DNA of 64,000 bases from Oncomelania hupensis (taxonomy: Eukaryota > Mollusca > Gastropoda > Littorinimorpha > Pomatiopsidae), in the NCBI GenBank assembly GCA_036898135.1, contig CM072523.1:392311-456310 (forward strand), given 5' to 3'. Below, piece by piece: positions 11,450 to 21,670 of this stretch (the stretch's first letter is position 1; each line of letters begins with the position of its first letter). Position numbers and translations under genes: made by a program. The notes beneath the pieces were generated by a model. That model did not search any database and was not told the origin of the DNA. It saw only the letters and a program-made list of their open reading frames with translations.

Positions 11450-11902
11450 AACACACACACCCACATACACAACACACACCCTCACACACACACACACACA
11501 CACCCTCGCACGCTCACAAACAACTCTCCCACGGAAGTGGGTGTACCCAATACCACTATAGTAGGCCTACACTGTTGCGGCAGTTCATTTTACTGCTACT
11601 ACAACCATCACCACCTCCACTACTACTGCCACCACCACCAGTACTACCACCACCACCAATTACTACTACCACCACTACCACTACTATCATCACCACCCTT
11701 ACTACTACCACCCCTAGTATTGTTTGCTGTGTCTCTCAGACAGGGCAGCGTGCTGCTGCAGATTGATGTCGACACAGAGAAAGGAGGTCTGAAGCTCAAT
11801 GAGAACTTTCTCACAGACTTCGGTGATGAACCAAACGGACCAGTTCTGGCCCATGAAGTCCGCTACCCTGGTGGTGATTGCACATCCGACATTTGGCTCT
11901 AG
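1830..11902 (+). CDS. SELENBP1: Methanethiol oxidase / selenium-binding protein 1 (ten exons, N-terminus incomplete)
   Basis: The family is a cytosolic enzyme that in mammals oxidises methanethiol to formaldehyde, hydrogen sulfide and hydrogen peroxide (family knowledge). Exons 1830-2005, 2534-2719, 2969-3092, 3472-3654, 4311-4492, 5262-5340, 5698-5819, 9551-9616, 11044-11192 and 11740-11902 join in phase with GT-AG introns and give about 475 residues to a TAG stop, close to the 472 of human. Recalled family signatures are visible in order: [23 protein letters not shown] (its first Cys matches human Cys57, linked to selenium binding), [63 protein letters not shown] and [12 protein letters not shown]. 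No frameshift or stop is seen. The initiator Met is not found; about 8 residues should lie in an upstream exon left of 1,800 or outside the window. The introns carry a LINE, minisatellites and a jockey-like fragment. The gene converges on NALCN. Identity is secure; only the first exon boundary is uncertain. Confidence 0.95.
2020..2080 (+). repeat. (GAT)n microsatellite at SELENBP1 exon a donor
   Basis: About 20 GAT triplets begin 15 bases after the donor at 2005. Degenerate GATG repeats continue to about 2,160. Confidence 0.85.
2283..2327 (+). repeat. SINE-like tail fragment
   Basis: TATATAGCGTTTTTCAGCTC and AGAGCTGCTCAAGGCGCTG match a segment at 39,490-39,540 and three diverged segments at 42,010-42,240. 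It resembles the TATATAGCGC 3' tails of animal SINEs and LINEs. Confidence 0.5.
2534..2719 (+). CDS. SELENBP1: SELENBP1 exon b
   Basis: It runs from TTCCAG|GTGATC to AAG|GTCAGT, 62 codons, phase 0 at both ends. It holds [11 protein letters not shown], the most diagnostic motif of the family, and [15 protein letters not shown]. Confidence 0.95.
2969..3092 (+). CDS. SELENBP1: SELENBP1 exon c
   Basis: It runs from GTGCAG|GTGATT to GACA|GTGAGT, 41 codons plus one base. It encodes [17 protein letters not shown], matching the human [12 protein letters not shown] block. Confidence 0.94.
3472..3654 (+). CDS. SELENBP1: SELENBP1 exon d
   Basis: It runs from TTCTAG|GCGGTT to AGCG|GTAGAT. It encodes [16 protein letters not shown] and [20 protein letters not shown], a conserved core segment of the family. 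Phases match exons c and e. Confidence 0.94.
4170..4300 (+). repeat. 45-bp minisatellite before SELENBP1 exon e
   Basis: About 2.5 copies of a unit contain GTGTGCTGACAACTG and ATGTCTCCATAATTCTG. The array ends about 10 bases before the polypyrimidine/AG of the exon at 4311. Confidence 0.7.
4311..4492 (+). CDS. SELENBP1: SELENBP1 exon e
   Basis: It runs from GGCCAG|GTCTGT to AACCA|GTCAGT, two bases plus 60 codons. It encodes [24 protein letters not shown] and [17 protein letters not shown]. The donor sequence is copied downstream in a short tandem repeat (4,493-4,600). Confidence 0.94.
4493..4600 (+). repeat. Short tandem repeat containing SELENBP1 exon e donor
   Basis: The donor context ACCAGTCAGTAGCCTTTG recurs at about 4,559-4,575. 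The unit TAGCCTTTGTACATTAG plus TATTTACA occurs three times. It is small but copies the real splice junction. Confidence 0.75.
5262..5340 (+). CDS. SELENBP1: SELENBP1 exon f
   Basis: It runs from TTTCAG|AACGGG to GCCTG|GTCAGT, 26 codons plus one base. It encodes [17 protein letters not shown] and then GWMLPEMP, matching the human GGTWSVEKVIQVPPK and GWLLPEMPG region. It is easily missed because the exon is short. Confidence 0.93.
5463..5640 (+). repeat. 43-bp minisatellite, four copies
   Basis: The unit begins GTTGGTCAGTGGCATTAG and ends TGTGTTATGGAAC. It lies in the intron between SELENBP1 exons f and g. GGTCAGT in each unit resembles the exon f donor, but the array is about 120 bases away. 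Confidence 0.85.
5698..5819 (+). CDS. SELENBP1: SELENBP1 exon g
   Basis: It runs from GGACAG|GTTTGA to GGACAA|GTATGG, two bases plus 40 codons. It encodes [20 protein letters not shown] and [11 protein letters not shown], nearly identical to the human block. Confidence 0.95.
6029..6047 (+). repeat. Poly-C tract
   Basis: An unbroken run of 19 C is preceded by CCCCTTTT. It can form an i-motif or G-rich structure and may be a sequencing weak spot. Confidence 0.8.
6570..9190 (-). mobile_element. Non-LTR retrotransposon (endonuclease/RT LINE), decayed copy 1
   Basis: On the - strand, broken reading frames encode an EEP endonuclease segment ([27 protein letters not shown]; 8,588-8,220) and an RT segment ([20 protein letters not shown]; near 7,460). 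The order fits endonuclease then RT. The 3' end near 6,570 matches that of copy 2. Many frameshifts and internal deletions show it is dead. It lies inside SELENBP1 intron g-h, antisense to the gene. Confidence 0.85.
9196..9410 (+). repeat. 41-bp minisatellite
   Basis: About five copies of a unit contain CACAGGATTGTGTATAGC and CACACTATATATAACC, with two alternating variants (GGATATGCACAC and ACATATGCAAAC). It lies between LINE copy 1 and SELENBP1 exon h. Confidence 0.85.
9551..9616 (+). CDS. SELENBP1: SELENBP1 exon h
   Basis: It runs from CTACAG|GTGTGG to ATGAAG|GTCAGT, 22 codons, phase 0. It encodes [15 protein letters not shown], aligned with human LFLGGSIVKGGPVQV. It is isolated between a LINE-bearing intron of 3.7 kb and an intron of 1.4 kb. 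Confidence 0.9.
9945..10370 (+). mobile_element. LINE RT C-terminal fragment (jockey/CR1-like)
   Basis: An open segment encodes [40 protein letters not shown] and [20 protein letters not shown], the C-terminal region typical of many animal LINE reverse transcriptases. The N-terminal RT core is absent. It lies in SELENBP1 intron h-i, sense strand. Confidence 0.85.
10680..10783. repeat. Two adjacent hairpins
   Basis: The first (about 10,680-10,713) has arms ACCTATTTCGTC and GACGAACTAGGT. The second has 29-base arms 10,726-10,754 and 10,755-10,783 with about two mismatches and no loop, built on GGGTTAGGG and its complement. It may be a small fold-back element. Confidence 0.75.
10931..11047 (+). 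repeat. 39-bp tandem repeat carrying SELENBP1 exon i acceptor
   Basis: Three copies of GTTGATGTGCCTTCAGAGCC-containing units sit 39 bp apart; the third is the real acceptor. Each includes the pyrimidine tract, AG and four exonic bases. Confidence 0.9.
11044..11192 (+). CDS. SELENBP1: SELENBP1 exon i
   Basis: It runs from CCTTCAG|AGCCAA to GTCAG|GTACGT, 49 codons plus two bases. It encodes [36 protein letters not shown] and [10 protein letters not shown]. The acceptor, with four exonic bases, recurs at 39-bp spacing upstream (AG ends at 10,965 and 11,004), so two alternative in-frame acceptors exist. Confidence 0.94.
11395..11510 (+). repeat. (CA)n microsatellite
   Basis: It is a long interrupted CA tract, followed at 11,590-11,720 by CCA/ACT triplet repeats reaching to within 20 bases of the last SELENBP1 exon. 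Confidence 0.85.
11740..11902 (+). CDS. SELENBP1: SELENBP1 exon j (last, stop TAG)
   Basis: Acceptor CTCTCAG|ACAGGG was chosen because it restores phase and gives [20 protein letters not shown], matching human REGSVMLQVDVD. It ends [13 protein letters not shown] then TAG at 11900-11902, the usual C-terminus of the family. Confidence 0.94.
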
Positions 11903-12230
11903 ATGCGGTTTTCTGACATTTAGATCTAAATGATTGTTTCTGAGATTTGGATCTATTTTTTTGCCTGTTTCAGACACTTCGATCTGTGTGTACTTATCAG
12001 TTTCTGTGTAATATTTTGGACATTTGGGTCTATATCGGTATTTCGGACATTTGGCACTTTGTGCCAATTTCAGACAATTGGTCTATGTTGGTGGAATTGG
12101 GGCCATTTTTGTCAGTATGTTGGATATTTGGGTCAAGATGCCTATTCAGAGATTTGGGTCTGTGTCAATATTTGGGACATTTGGGTTTAGATGACTTTAT
12201 TTCCAACATTGGATAGATCTTGGTGGCTTT
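11903..12230 (+). other. SELENBP1 3' UTR start with degenerate tandem repeat
   Basis: It follows the stop codon. GACATTTGG/TTTGGGTCTAT motifs recur at roughly 35-45 bp with much divergence, an old minisatellite. No clear polyadenylation signal was fixed. Confidence 0.5.
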
Positions 12231-12399
12231 TTTGTCACCACTTCAGACTTTAAAATGTTTAAATGACTGTTTCACTACTGACATAACATTTTGGGTAAAG
12301 GTCACTAATTTTGGACAGTTAAAATTTAAGAAACCGATTACTGAAATTTTACTTTCATCTTCCCTTGAGTGTTGGCAAATGTAAATGTTCCAGCCTTTC

Positions 12400-12720
12400 T
12401 ATATATGTCATGTTTACTCACTCTGGCACAATCTTTGTGGCTCTTCGTTGTACTCGTACAATCCGGCCGATTGTCGCTTTAAAAATGGTGACCAAATGAC
12501 ACTGCCATATTCAATTTGCAATCGGACCAAGGCCTTAAATACAGTGTTAAAACTATGTTTGTCCAGAAATGCGAAGGACCTTGATAGTACTCCAATCATC
12601 TGGTTTGCCTTACTGATTTGCCTTTTTGAATGTGCTGATTAAACATAACCGCTGTCAAACACCACCCCCATGTTTTTCTCTTCTATGCAAATTTTAACTT
12701 TTTAATTACTATTTCCAGTT
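12400..12720 (-). mobile_element. LINE RT C-terminal fragment
   Basis: On the - strand it encodes VLSRSFAFLDKHSFNTVFKA and LVRLQIEYGSVIWSPF, the conserved region after the RT domain in jockey/CR1-type LINEs. It has frameshifts and no more of the element is seen. Confidence 0.75.
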
Positions 12721-13302
12721 CTTAAAAAAATCATTTTTCGGGTTGTTTCTACCAATATGCATCCCTTTGCTCTATTTCTTACTAGAATGCATGTTAAAAA
12801 ATCTTGACAGCTAGTTCCAAAAATAAATTAATCAGCTGCATGTTCAATTAGGTAAATGTTTTCGCTGCAGTGAGTTATATTAGGTTGTTTAAAAAACTAT
12901 ATAATTGTGTATGTTTACAGTAGAAAAAAGTTAAATTGAACATAACTGTTTCCTTTATTTAGAGAAGACATAAATTGCTTAATAATAAATTGAAACATCA
13001 ACTAAACGAACGAATATTACAATAATGATATAATCAGTATAAAAATGTGTAACAATACACAATAATAATGTTCATTATACATGTGACATTATGTATTATA
13101 CATTAATGTATCCACAACTGCTTTCCTTAAAGGGACATTCCACTATCACATTATATGTCATACTTATAGATACTTTTAAAGTACATTTTTATGTTTAAGA
13201 TTGGTTTCATCATAATTATATTTTATTCATGTAAAATTGCACACATTTTCCACTCACCTTTTTTGCCACTGATCACTGCATAATAATAATATTAACAACA
13301 AC

Positions 13303-13339
<37 letters not shown>

Positions 13340-14100
13340 TTAATAATAATAATAATAATAATAATAAAAATACTGGATTATATTCTGATTTCACAAAAAA
13401 TGTGTTCCATTATTTTGGTACGTTTTTTATTTTTATTCTGCCAAAAGCTTCTTTTCTTTGTGTGTGTGTGTCTGAAAATGTGTTTCATTGTATTTCTTAA
13501 GTTTTGTTTATATGTTTCTTGATCAATGTCAACAAATCATTTTTTCAGTGACAAACACTATTTAACGCGGAATCATAAAATGGGCCAAACAATATGGTAG
13601 AAGATTTTGCTCAGTGCAGTTTTGTGATCAGTAGATTTATTAACACAATTTGCAATCAAACGATTTGCTGATGCAGTTTGTTTCCAAGTTGCTTGAAAAT
13701 GTAATCAAAATCTTAGCAATATTCAAAAGGCTATAATATGCCTATTTTGTTGTTTTCTTCGATAGTTATTGTGCTATTCACTTTATTTTGTTGTTGTCTT
13801 TGATAGTTTTTGTGCTATTAACTCTATTTTGTTGTTGGTTTTGATAGTTATTGTGGTATTCACCCTATTTTGTCCTCCATGGTGTTTAGAGGAGTGTTGT
13901 TACAAAGCCCACAGTTTTCCTGTCATTTGTGGTTGTGTTATGCAGAATTGTTGTTGTATTATTTACAATGTTTCCTTTCTTTTGTGATAATTACCAGCTA
14001 TGTTGTACTACATTCCTTTGTAATATTAAAGTTGAACAAAAAAAATGTTTAACAAATTTTTTCATCATTAAAATTATTTAAATGTAACGGTTTTCTATTG
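12721..14100. other. AT-rich intergenic stretch, no gene seen
   Basis: Only an (AAT)n microsatellite (13,280-13,370) and a short degenerate repeat around 13,740-13,870 (GTTGT...GATAGTTATTGTG) are visible. No exon-like coding is seen on either strand. Confidence 0.5.
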
Positions 14101-14105
14101 TGACG

Positions 14106-14670
14106 ATTTGTGTTTATAGATTTCTGTTATGATGATCTGTGTTCATAGATTTCTGTTATGATGATCTGTGTTCATAGATTTCTGTTATGGTGGTCTGTGT
14201 TCATAGATTTCTGTAATGATGATCTGTGTTCATAGATTTCTGTTATGATGATCTGTGTTCATAGATTTCTGTTATGGTGGTCTGTGTTCATAGATTTCTG
14301 TTATGATGGTCTGTGTTCATAGATTTCTGTTATGGTGGTCTGTGTTCATAGATTTCTGTTATGGTGGTCTGTGTTCATAGATTTCTGTTATGATGATCTG
14401 TGTTCATAGATTTCTGTTATGATGATCTGTGTTCATAGATTTCTGTTATGGTGGTCTGTGTTCATAGATTTCTGTTATGGTGGTCTGTGTTCATAGATTT
14501 CTGTTATGGTGGTCTGTGTTCATAGATTTCTGTTATGGTGATCTGTGTTCATAGATTTCTGTTATGGTGGTCTGTGTTCATAGATTTCTGTTATGATGAT
14601 CTGTGTTCATAGATTTCTGTTATGATGATCTGTGTTCATAGATTTCTAGCTGTTATGGTGGTCTGTGTTC
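14106..14670 (+). repeat. 29-bp minisatellite, about 19 copies
   Basis: The unit is ATTTCTGTTATG followed by GTGGTCTGTGTTCATAG, with ATGATC and GTGGTC variants scattered along the array. Confidence 0.92.
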
Positions 14671-14764
14671 GTTAGTAGTTTTTTTGTTTCTCACAACTTT
14701 TGTTATACAAACGTTTTCCTTACAATAAAGTACGACAGTTTTTAAGTACTTGTCATATATATAT

Positions 14765-15650
14765 ACGGGGTGTCGGATAGCACAGTGGTTGGAGCACTCA
14801 CTACTGTGTCGCAAGTTAAGCATTGTCCAGTGCGGTTAGCACTTAGATTACATTACATTACATGATTATTGCTTTAAGTCCAGCAGACTCTTCCGAGCCA
14901 AATCAGGACTAGAACAACCCCTGATCCGCATAAAAGATCTGCTGAAACAACCCTAGTGGTAAAACTGAAAGCTCTCCACCAGCCAGTCACTTTACAATAA
15001 AGACATCCCACGCAGGGGACGCTGAGGCTGTACTCTAATTTATCGAACCCCCGTTTACAAAAACAAAATAGAATGCAAACATCATTATAAAATATCAACA
15101 AAACACATACATATAAAATGCCTACATTGCTAAATAATGTCGTAGGAAGCCATAGTGACCACCTGGCAGAAAGCGTCCAATATTCCCAAGCTGATCCAAC
15201 AGACCTCATACACAAATAAGGAGTCTTGTCCCGGAAGAGTTTTCACGAAAAAAGGTAAGTGACTGGTCTAGCGAAGAAGAAGATAGTATAGCAGATTGAT
15301 AGAACAGAGCAGGAATGAGAAAGAGCAAATGAGAAAGACAGTGACGGTGGTAATTTAAAGCACTAAATTTCCAGAAAGTGGGGATACTAATTATACTGAC
15401 ACCCCCGGCACCCCAACGGGGGTAGCACTTGGATGGGTGACCGCAAAACGTGAAGCAACTAATAACGCCCCCAGTTGACTCAAATGTGACTGAGTACCTA
15501 CTCTCTTAAGGGTGGGGAAGGTAAAGCAGCGAGGAAAAGAGATGGGCATCACCCTCATTACGCTGGCCCAAGATAAGTGTGATCTCCAACATCAAGCTCC
15601 CCTACGGCCACAAGGTTATGGGACTACCTTTACCTTACCATATATATATA
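14765..15650 (+). mobile_element. SINE with tRNA-like head and 5S-rRNA-like core, split by another repeat
   Basis: TAGCACAGTGGTTGGAGC resembles a pol III A box. It is followed by AAGTTAAGCATTGTCC and GCGGTTAGCACTT, which with TTGGATGGGTGACCGC right of the insert matches the conserved 3' half of 5S rRNA. The element is interrupted by family A (about 14,848-15,422) with a near-perfect duplication of TAGCACTT. The tail continues to about 15,640. Confidence 0.6.
14848..15422. mobile_element. Dispersed repeat family A, copy 1
   Basis: It contains CTTCCGAGCCAAATCAGGAC, GATCCGCATAAAAGATCTGC and a 3' end with CCCCGGCACCCCAACGGGGG. Copies recur at 18,190-18,740, 19,775-20,350 and partly at 60,430-60,595. 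It is flanked by TAGCACTT on both sides. No coding is seen; probably a non-autonomous element. Confidence 0.75.
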
Positions 15651-16040
15651 TACAAATACACTTTTAAAACTACCACTTTCAATCGATCACACTAAAAAAT
15701 GTCTAAAACGATGAAAGAAATAGTGCATTGATCAAGAATTTGTGTCACAACAGCGATCTGCTTGCCTATATACGAGAATAAATTATCTAATAAACGAAAC
15801 GATTAATACTGAAAAATTAATTCACCGACTCATTTAAGTCCACGCTGACCTCAAGGACTATCAAGGACAATGAAAGCAACACAAAAAAAGGACACCAGAC
15901 TGGTAACATTTGGCTCGAGGGTTTTATTGAGATGACTTAAAACAACTAATTGGAATGACAGGCATCATGATTTTACATAACATCATTTTCAAATGAAAGG
16001 TAACAGAAATAAAGATGAAAGTACATTTGACAAAGTGATA
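15651..16040. other. No gene seen
   Basis: AT-rich sequence without recognisable coding or repeat, apart from the candidate - strand polyadenylation signal. Confidence 0.4.
15923..15928 (-). terminator. Candidate polyadenylation signal (AATAAA on - strand)
   Basis: AATAAA reads on the - strand here and is followed by a T/G-rich stretch. It could end a very long NALCN 3' UTR (about 6.3 kb) or an unrelated transcript. Transcript data are lacking, so this is a weak inference. Confidence 0.2.
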
Positions 16041-16046
16041 ATACAG

Positions 16047-16245
16047 CCCACCACCTACCATAGAAGATACTTGAAACACTAACCTTTCCTACAACAATAG
16101 AAGATACTTGAAACACTAACCTTTCCTACAACAATAGAAGATACTTGAAACATTAACCTTTCCTACAACAATGTTTGATACCTGAAACACTAACCTTTCC
16201 TACAACAATAGAAGATACTTGAAACACTAACCTTTCCTACAACAA
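16047..16245 (+). repeat. 37-bp minisatellite, five copies
   Basis: The unit is AGAAGATACTTGAAACACTA followed by ACCTTTCCTACAACAAT. Confidence 0.9.
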
Positions 16246-16439
16246 AAGACACCTCATGGACATTGTCTTCTGATTTTAACAGCTTGGAGCATTGAGATCA
16301 ACTAGATAAAACTGGGCTATATAATTATATAAAATCTGGCTGACTGCTGGTTTGGATATAAAACAGAAATGTGTAACATAGTTTTTGGCAAGATTAGTAA
16401 GATACACATAGCACATTGAGCAACAGCATTAGCATCATA

Positions 16440-16850
16440 ATTATGGACCTGAAATCTAATATTAATAATTAATTATAGCATTGTTAAAAACTAATATTGA
16501 CTATAAAATATCTCTTTGTACATTCACAAGCATTAGCATCATATGGACTTGAAATATATTATTGATAAATAGTTAATTATTATATTGTTAAAAACTAACT
16601 TATATATGAAATATCTTATTGTACATCCACAAGCATTGGCATCATATGGACTTGAAATATATTATTAATAAATAGTTAATTATTATATTGTTAAAAACTA
16701 ACTTATATATGAAATATCTTATTGTACATCCACAAGCACTGGCATCATATGGACTTGAAATATATTATTAATAAATAGTTAATTATTATATTGTTAAAAA
16801 CTAACTTATATATGAAATATCTTATTGTACATCCACAAGCATAGGCATCA
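16440..16850 (+). repeat. 103-bp tandem repeat, about four copies
   Basis: The unit runs from TTGTACATCCACAAGCA to TATATGAAATATCTTA; the first copy is more diverged. Sequence from 16,850 to 17,980 is AT-rich and shows no convincing gene. Confidence 0.85.
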
Positions 16851-17982
16851 AATCACCTGGATACATAATAGTAATTATAATTAATACTTCAAATCTAGCT
16901 GTCAAAGTGTTACATCGCATAGTTATGAACAGCAGCCTTACTATTTGTACACGTGTACATTTGGCATTAGTGGGTGTCCATTATTAACCTATTTCACTAC
17001 CAATGACTTCGGAGAATGAGACCAGTAGTACTACTATTGCACAGCACAAATTCTCAGTCACATAAACAATGACTGGATAACTAACTCCGTCGTATTATAC
17101 ACAATGGATGATTTGCACATGATGTCCTGCTACACCTGATGACCTACTGCACATACTATTTAGACTTTTAATACCGCAAAGATCAGATCTATTTATAGAG
17201 ACAAGAACTTTAACTCTGTGTTCCCAATAAAGATTTCCCAAAGAGTTAAAGTTCCTTTTTTACATGCATGTTATCCTGTGTTGACAAACTTTTGATCCCC
17301 ACCATCATAATTTATTTCCCCCCTCCATTACATTTTTTTTGTCATTATTGAGGATGCTACTATAGTGCTATACAAGTGTTCCACATCAACACGTGATCTT
17401 CACATTAATGTGATATTATTATTATGTCTTCTGTACTGAGCAACAACAAGGTCTGCATATACTATACTATACAGGGCTGGTAATGGTCTGGAGTTAAAAA
17501 AGAGGAAATTGTCCAGGGGTCACATAAACGCAGGTACAGAGTGCAGGGGAATCTGCACACTTGCATCACAGTTGCATGAGACCGCTTAGCATTTTTTAGT
17601 CTCAGCCAGCAAGTTCTTCATTGCTTGTATTTGATTTCCCACTGTAAGCTTACAAAAGGCTGTTCCATTTGTTGATATCTTCTTCCAATGTAATCCTAGT
17701 AATTCATCACCCCCTTCTTTTCCTTCCCTTCCCACCTCCATGCATTTTCCACGCTTTATCATCAACTGCCTCGCCATGTTCAACAATGTGTTGCATCCAT
17801 TTACCAACTACTATTCAGACACACACATGCACAGTTCCGTGTTTCCGTATAACTTGAGGATACGCACAAAACATGTTTTCATTGGAGAAAATCTTTTATG
17901 TTCCTCAGAAAACCATACTGTTCTCGGCGGAAATATATTTTACAATAGCGGAAATCCGCTGAACCACAGAAAATTACAAGCC

Positions 17983-18130
17983 CTGTTACTTGCTACATTT
18001 ACGTATGACAAAACTTGCTACATTTACATAGGACAAAACTTGCTACATTTACATAGGACAAAACTTGCTACATTTACATAGGACAAAACTTGCTACATTT
18101 ACATAGGACAAAACATGCTACATTTTCATA
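17983..18130 (+). repeat. 25-bp minisatellite, about six copies
   Basis: The unit is AACTTGCTACATTTACATAG plus GACAA. Confidence 0.9.
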
Positions 18131-18189
18131 TTTTGGGGCTAGACCTAGCTCAGGTAGTAAAGGACCCATGGCAGAACAAAGAACTGATG

Positions 18190-18740
18190 TTTCAGAAGTT
18201 ATGGGTTTGAGTTATTCTTTGCTTACAGGGTTTAGCGGACTGCAAAGAGCTGAATCAGGACCACTAAATCATGACCACAACATGGTTGACAGATATGCTG
18301 AAACAACCCTAGTGGTAACACTGAAGGCACTCCTCCAGCCAGTCACTATACAATAAAGGCATCCCATGCATGGGACGCTGAGGCTATACTCCAGTTTATT
18401 AAAACCCCATTTACAAAAACAAAATAGAATATTAACATTATAAAATATCAACAAAACACATACATATAAAATCCATAAATAATATCATAGGAAGCCCCAG
18501 TGACCATTTGCCAGAAAGCATCCAATATTCCCAAGCTGACCCAACAGACCTCGTACACAAATGAGGTTTCGAAGAGTTTTCAAGAAAAAAGGTACGTAGG
18601 TGACTGGTCTAGTGAAGAAGATAATATAGTGGATTGATAGAACAGAGTAGGAATCAGAAAGAGGCAGCGACAGTGGGAATTTAAAGCACTAACTTTCCAG
18701 AAAGTGGGGATACTATTTAACCTCCGTCACCCCCACAGGG
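18190..18740. mobile_element. Dispersed repeat family A, copy 2
   Basis: It matches copy 1 from CCCTAGTGGTAACACTGAAG through CAAACAAAATAGAATA-like sequence to TCCAGAAAGTGGGGATACTA. The 5' part (GTTTAGCGGACTGC) resembles the copy at 60,430. Confidence 0.7.
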
Positions 18741-19620
18741 ACGGGGCTATCGGTTTGAGCCTCAGTTTTTCCCAGATAGAAAATGGAACTGTGTGTGCCC
18801 AAAGAGGATGTTGGCATGATCGTCCGGTGTTTGACTGTCAGCTATATCCTTTAAAAAACAGTCTTACAATTGACAGGGGAGAAAGAGCACAAGAAAGAGA
18901 GCAAGCAGAAAGACTGCTGTGACATTGGGTATAAAGGATTTAGAAGACCAAGTTTCAAAGAATTAAACTACCTGAAGGAAGAAAAGAAGCTAAAAATTAC
19001 AAGCTCTGTCTATAATAATTCGGACTATTTTTACATTTATGTATAACTAAGCATGCTCACATCACCAAAAACAAATCATAACAATACAATCACTTTACCT
19101 GTGGAACGTACGCCACATCCAACAGTTGTACACACAATTATATCTACAATTCATTTGATGCCACACTTGTGAAACCAATCAACATTTCCCATTTAGGGTA
19201 AGATTTCAGTGTCCTTTGTAATAAACATCAATACCAATTCAATTATGTATTTCACATAAAACATCTTTATCTTTTATTACACACACCTCTACCTCACAGT
19301 TCTTTGATTACATTCTATTTTCTTGCTCTGTCTTCTCACCTTTCATCACATATGTCTAACATCATAATCACACGTCTAACATCATCATCACACAAGTCTA
19401 ACATCATCACACATGTCTAACACCATCACACAAATTACCAATGCAACAATTCAGTATCACATATACATGTAACATGTTAACTTTTTTACAACAAAAGCAG
19501 GCACCACCACCAACATCATCAACACTCCAACAATGGAAGGCAGCAACTATTCATCTGCCTTTATACTCACATTTCCAACAAAATTCTGCAAGCAGTTACC
19601 AGTACTAGTAGAGAGAACAC
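18741..19620. other. No gene seen
   Basis: Only short CATCATCACACATGTCTAAC repeats (19,350-19,430) stand out. Confidence 0.4.
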
Positions 19621-19627
19621 GAGTTTA

Positions 19628-21670
19628 TCTTATGTAAAACATTGGTACACCAGTTGATCTTATTATGTAAAACATAGGTACACAGTTTATCTTATTCTGT
19701 AAAACATAGGTACACCAGTTTAACTTATGTAAAACATTGGTACACAGTTTATCTTATGTAAAACATTTTATTTATTTATTGTTGCTTTAGGTCCAGCGGA
19801 CTCTTCCGAGCCAAATCAGGACCGGACAACCCCCGATCCGCATAAAAGATCTGCTAAAACAACCCCAGTGGAAAAATTGAACGCCCTCCACCGGTCAGTC
19901 ACTTTACAATAAAGACATCCCACGCAGGGGACGGCTGAGGGTTGACCTCAACTACGCGAACGCCCGGTTACAAAAACAAAATAGAATACAAACATCATTA
20001 TAAATCATCAACAACACACATACATATAAAATGCCTATATTGCTAACTAATACAATCATAGGAAGCCCTAGTGACCACCCGGCAGAAAGCGTCCAACACT
20101 CCCAAGCTGATCCAACAGACCTCATACACAAACAAGGAGTCTTGTCCAGGAAGAGTTTTCAAGAAAAAAAGGTAGGTCATTGATCTAGCGAAGAAGAAGA
20201 TAGTATAGCAGAGTGATAGGACAGAGCAGGAATGAGAAAGAGTAAATGAGGAAGACAGCGACAGTGGGAATTTAAAGCACTAAATTTCCATAAAGTGGGG
20301 ATACTATTTATACTGAAAACCCCCGGCACTCCAACGGGGGTACTGTTGCCGCAGTGAATTTGTCTTGCCTACAAAGGAAAGACAGGTTTTCAACTGTGGC
20401 TTTCACTTTTCCCTTTATAGGTTTATGTAAAACATAGGTACACCAGTTTATCTTATGTAACACATAGGTACACCAGTTTATCTTATTATGTAAAACATTG
20501 GTACACCATTTACCTTATAAGTACACCAGTTTATCTTATGTAAAACATAGGTACACCAGTTTATCTTATTATATAAAACTTGGGTACATCAGTTTATCTT
20601 ATTATTTTAAACATTGGTACACCATTTTATCTTCTTATTATGTAAAACACTGGCACACCAGTTTATTTTATTATGTAAAACACAGGTACACCAGTTTATC
20701 CTATTATGTAAAACATAGGTACACCAGTTTATCTTCTTATGCAAAACATTAGTACACCAGTTTATCTTATTGTGTAAAACATAGGTACACCAGTTTATCT
20801 TATTATGTGAAACATAGATACACGAGTTTATCTTATTATGTAAAACATTGGTACACAGTTTATCTCATTATGTTAAACTTTGGTACACCAGCTTATCTTA
20901 TAGGTACACCATTTTATCTTATGTAAAACATAGGTAAACCAGTTTATTTTATGTAAAACATAGGTACACCAGTTTATCTTCTTCTTATTATTATGTTAAA
21001 CATTGGTACACAATTTATCTTATTATGTAAAACATAGGTACACCAGTTTATCTTCTTCTTATTATTATGTTAAACATTGGTACACAGTTTATCTTATTAT
21101 GTAAAACATAGGTACACCAGTTTATCTTCTTTTGTAAAACATAGGTACACCAGTTTATCTTTTTATGTAAAACATTGGTATACCAGTTTATCTTATTATA
21201 TAAAACTTGGGTACACCAGTTTATCTTATTATGTAAAACATTGGTACACCAGTTTATTATCTTATTATGTAAAACACAGGTACACCAGTTTATCTAACTA
21301 TAGGTACACCAGTTTATCTTATGTAAATCATAGGTACACCAGTGTATCTTCTTATGTAAGACATAGGTACACCAGTTTATATTATTATGTAAAACATTGG
21401 TACACCAGTTTATCTTAGTATGTAAAACATTGGTACACCAGTTTATCTTATTGTATAGAACATGGGGACACCAGCTTATTTTATATAAAACATAGGTACA
21501 CCAGTTTATCTTATTAAATAAAACATGGGGACACCAGTTTATCTTATTATCTAAAACATGCATACACCAGTTTATCTTATTATCTAAAACATGCATACAC
21601 CAGTTTATCTTATTATCTAAAACATGCATACACCAGTTTATCTTATTATATAAAGCATGGGTACACCGCT
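19628..21670 (+). repeat. About 33-bp minisatellite, interrupted by repeat family A
   Basis: More than 40 variants of TTATGTAAAACATAGGTACA followed by CCAGTTTATC occur at 19,628-19,770 and 20,420-21,670. Unit length drifts because of deletions and TTA expansions. It lies in the presumed NALCN 3' UTR or just beyond. Confidence 0.88.
19775..20350. mobile_element. Dispersed repeat family A, copy 3, nested in the 33-bp array
   Basis: It is full length and close to copy 1, from TTATTGTTGCTTTAGGTCC to CCCCGGCACTCCAACGGGGG. Array units flank it on both sides, so it inserted into an existing array. Confidence 0.75.

Noticed and set aside
12822..12827. AATAAA as the SELENBP1 polyadenylation signal
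   Set aside because: A LINE fragment lies between it and the stop codon, and many other A-rich hexamers occur; no downstream support.
15400..15470. A functional 5S rRNA gene
   Set aside because: Only parts of the 5S sequence are present and they are split by an insertion; flanks are SINE-like.
17586..17807. A 73-residue - strand open frame ending MKNLLAETKKC
   Set aside because: No recognised family, no splice context, and comparable open frames arise by chance; possibly part of a 3' UTR.
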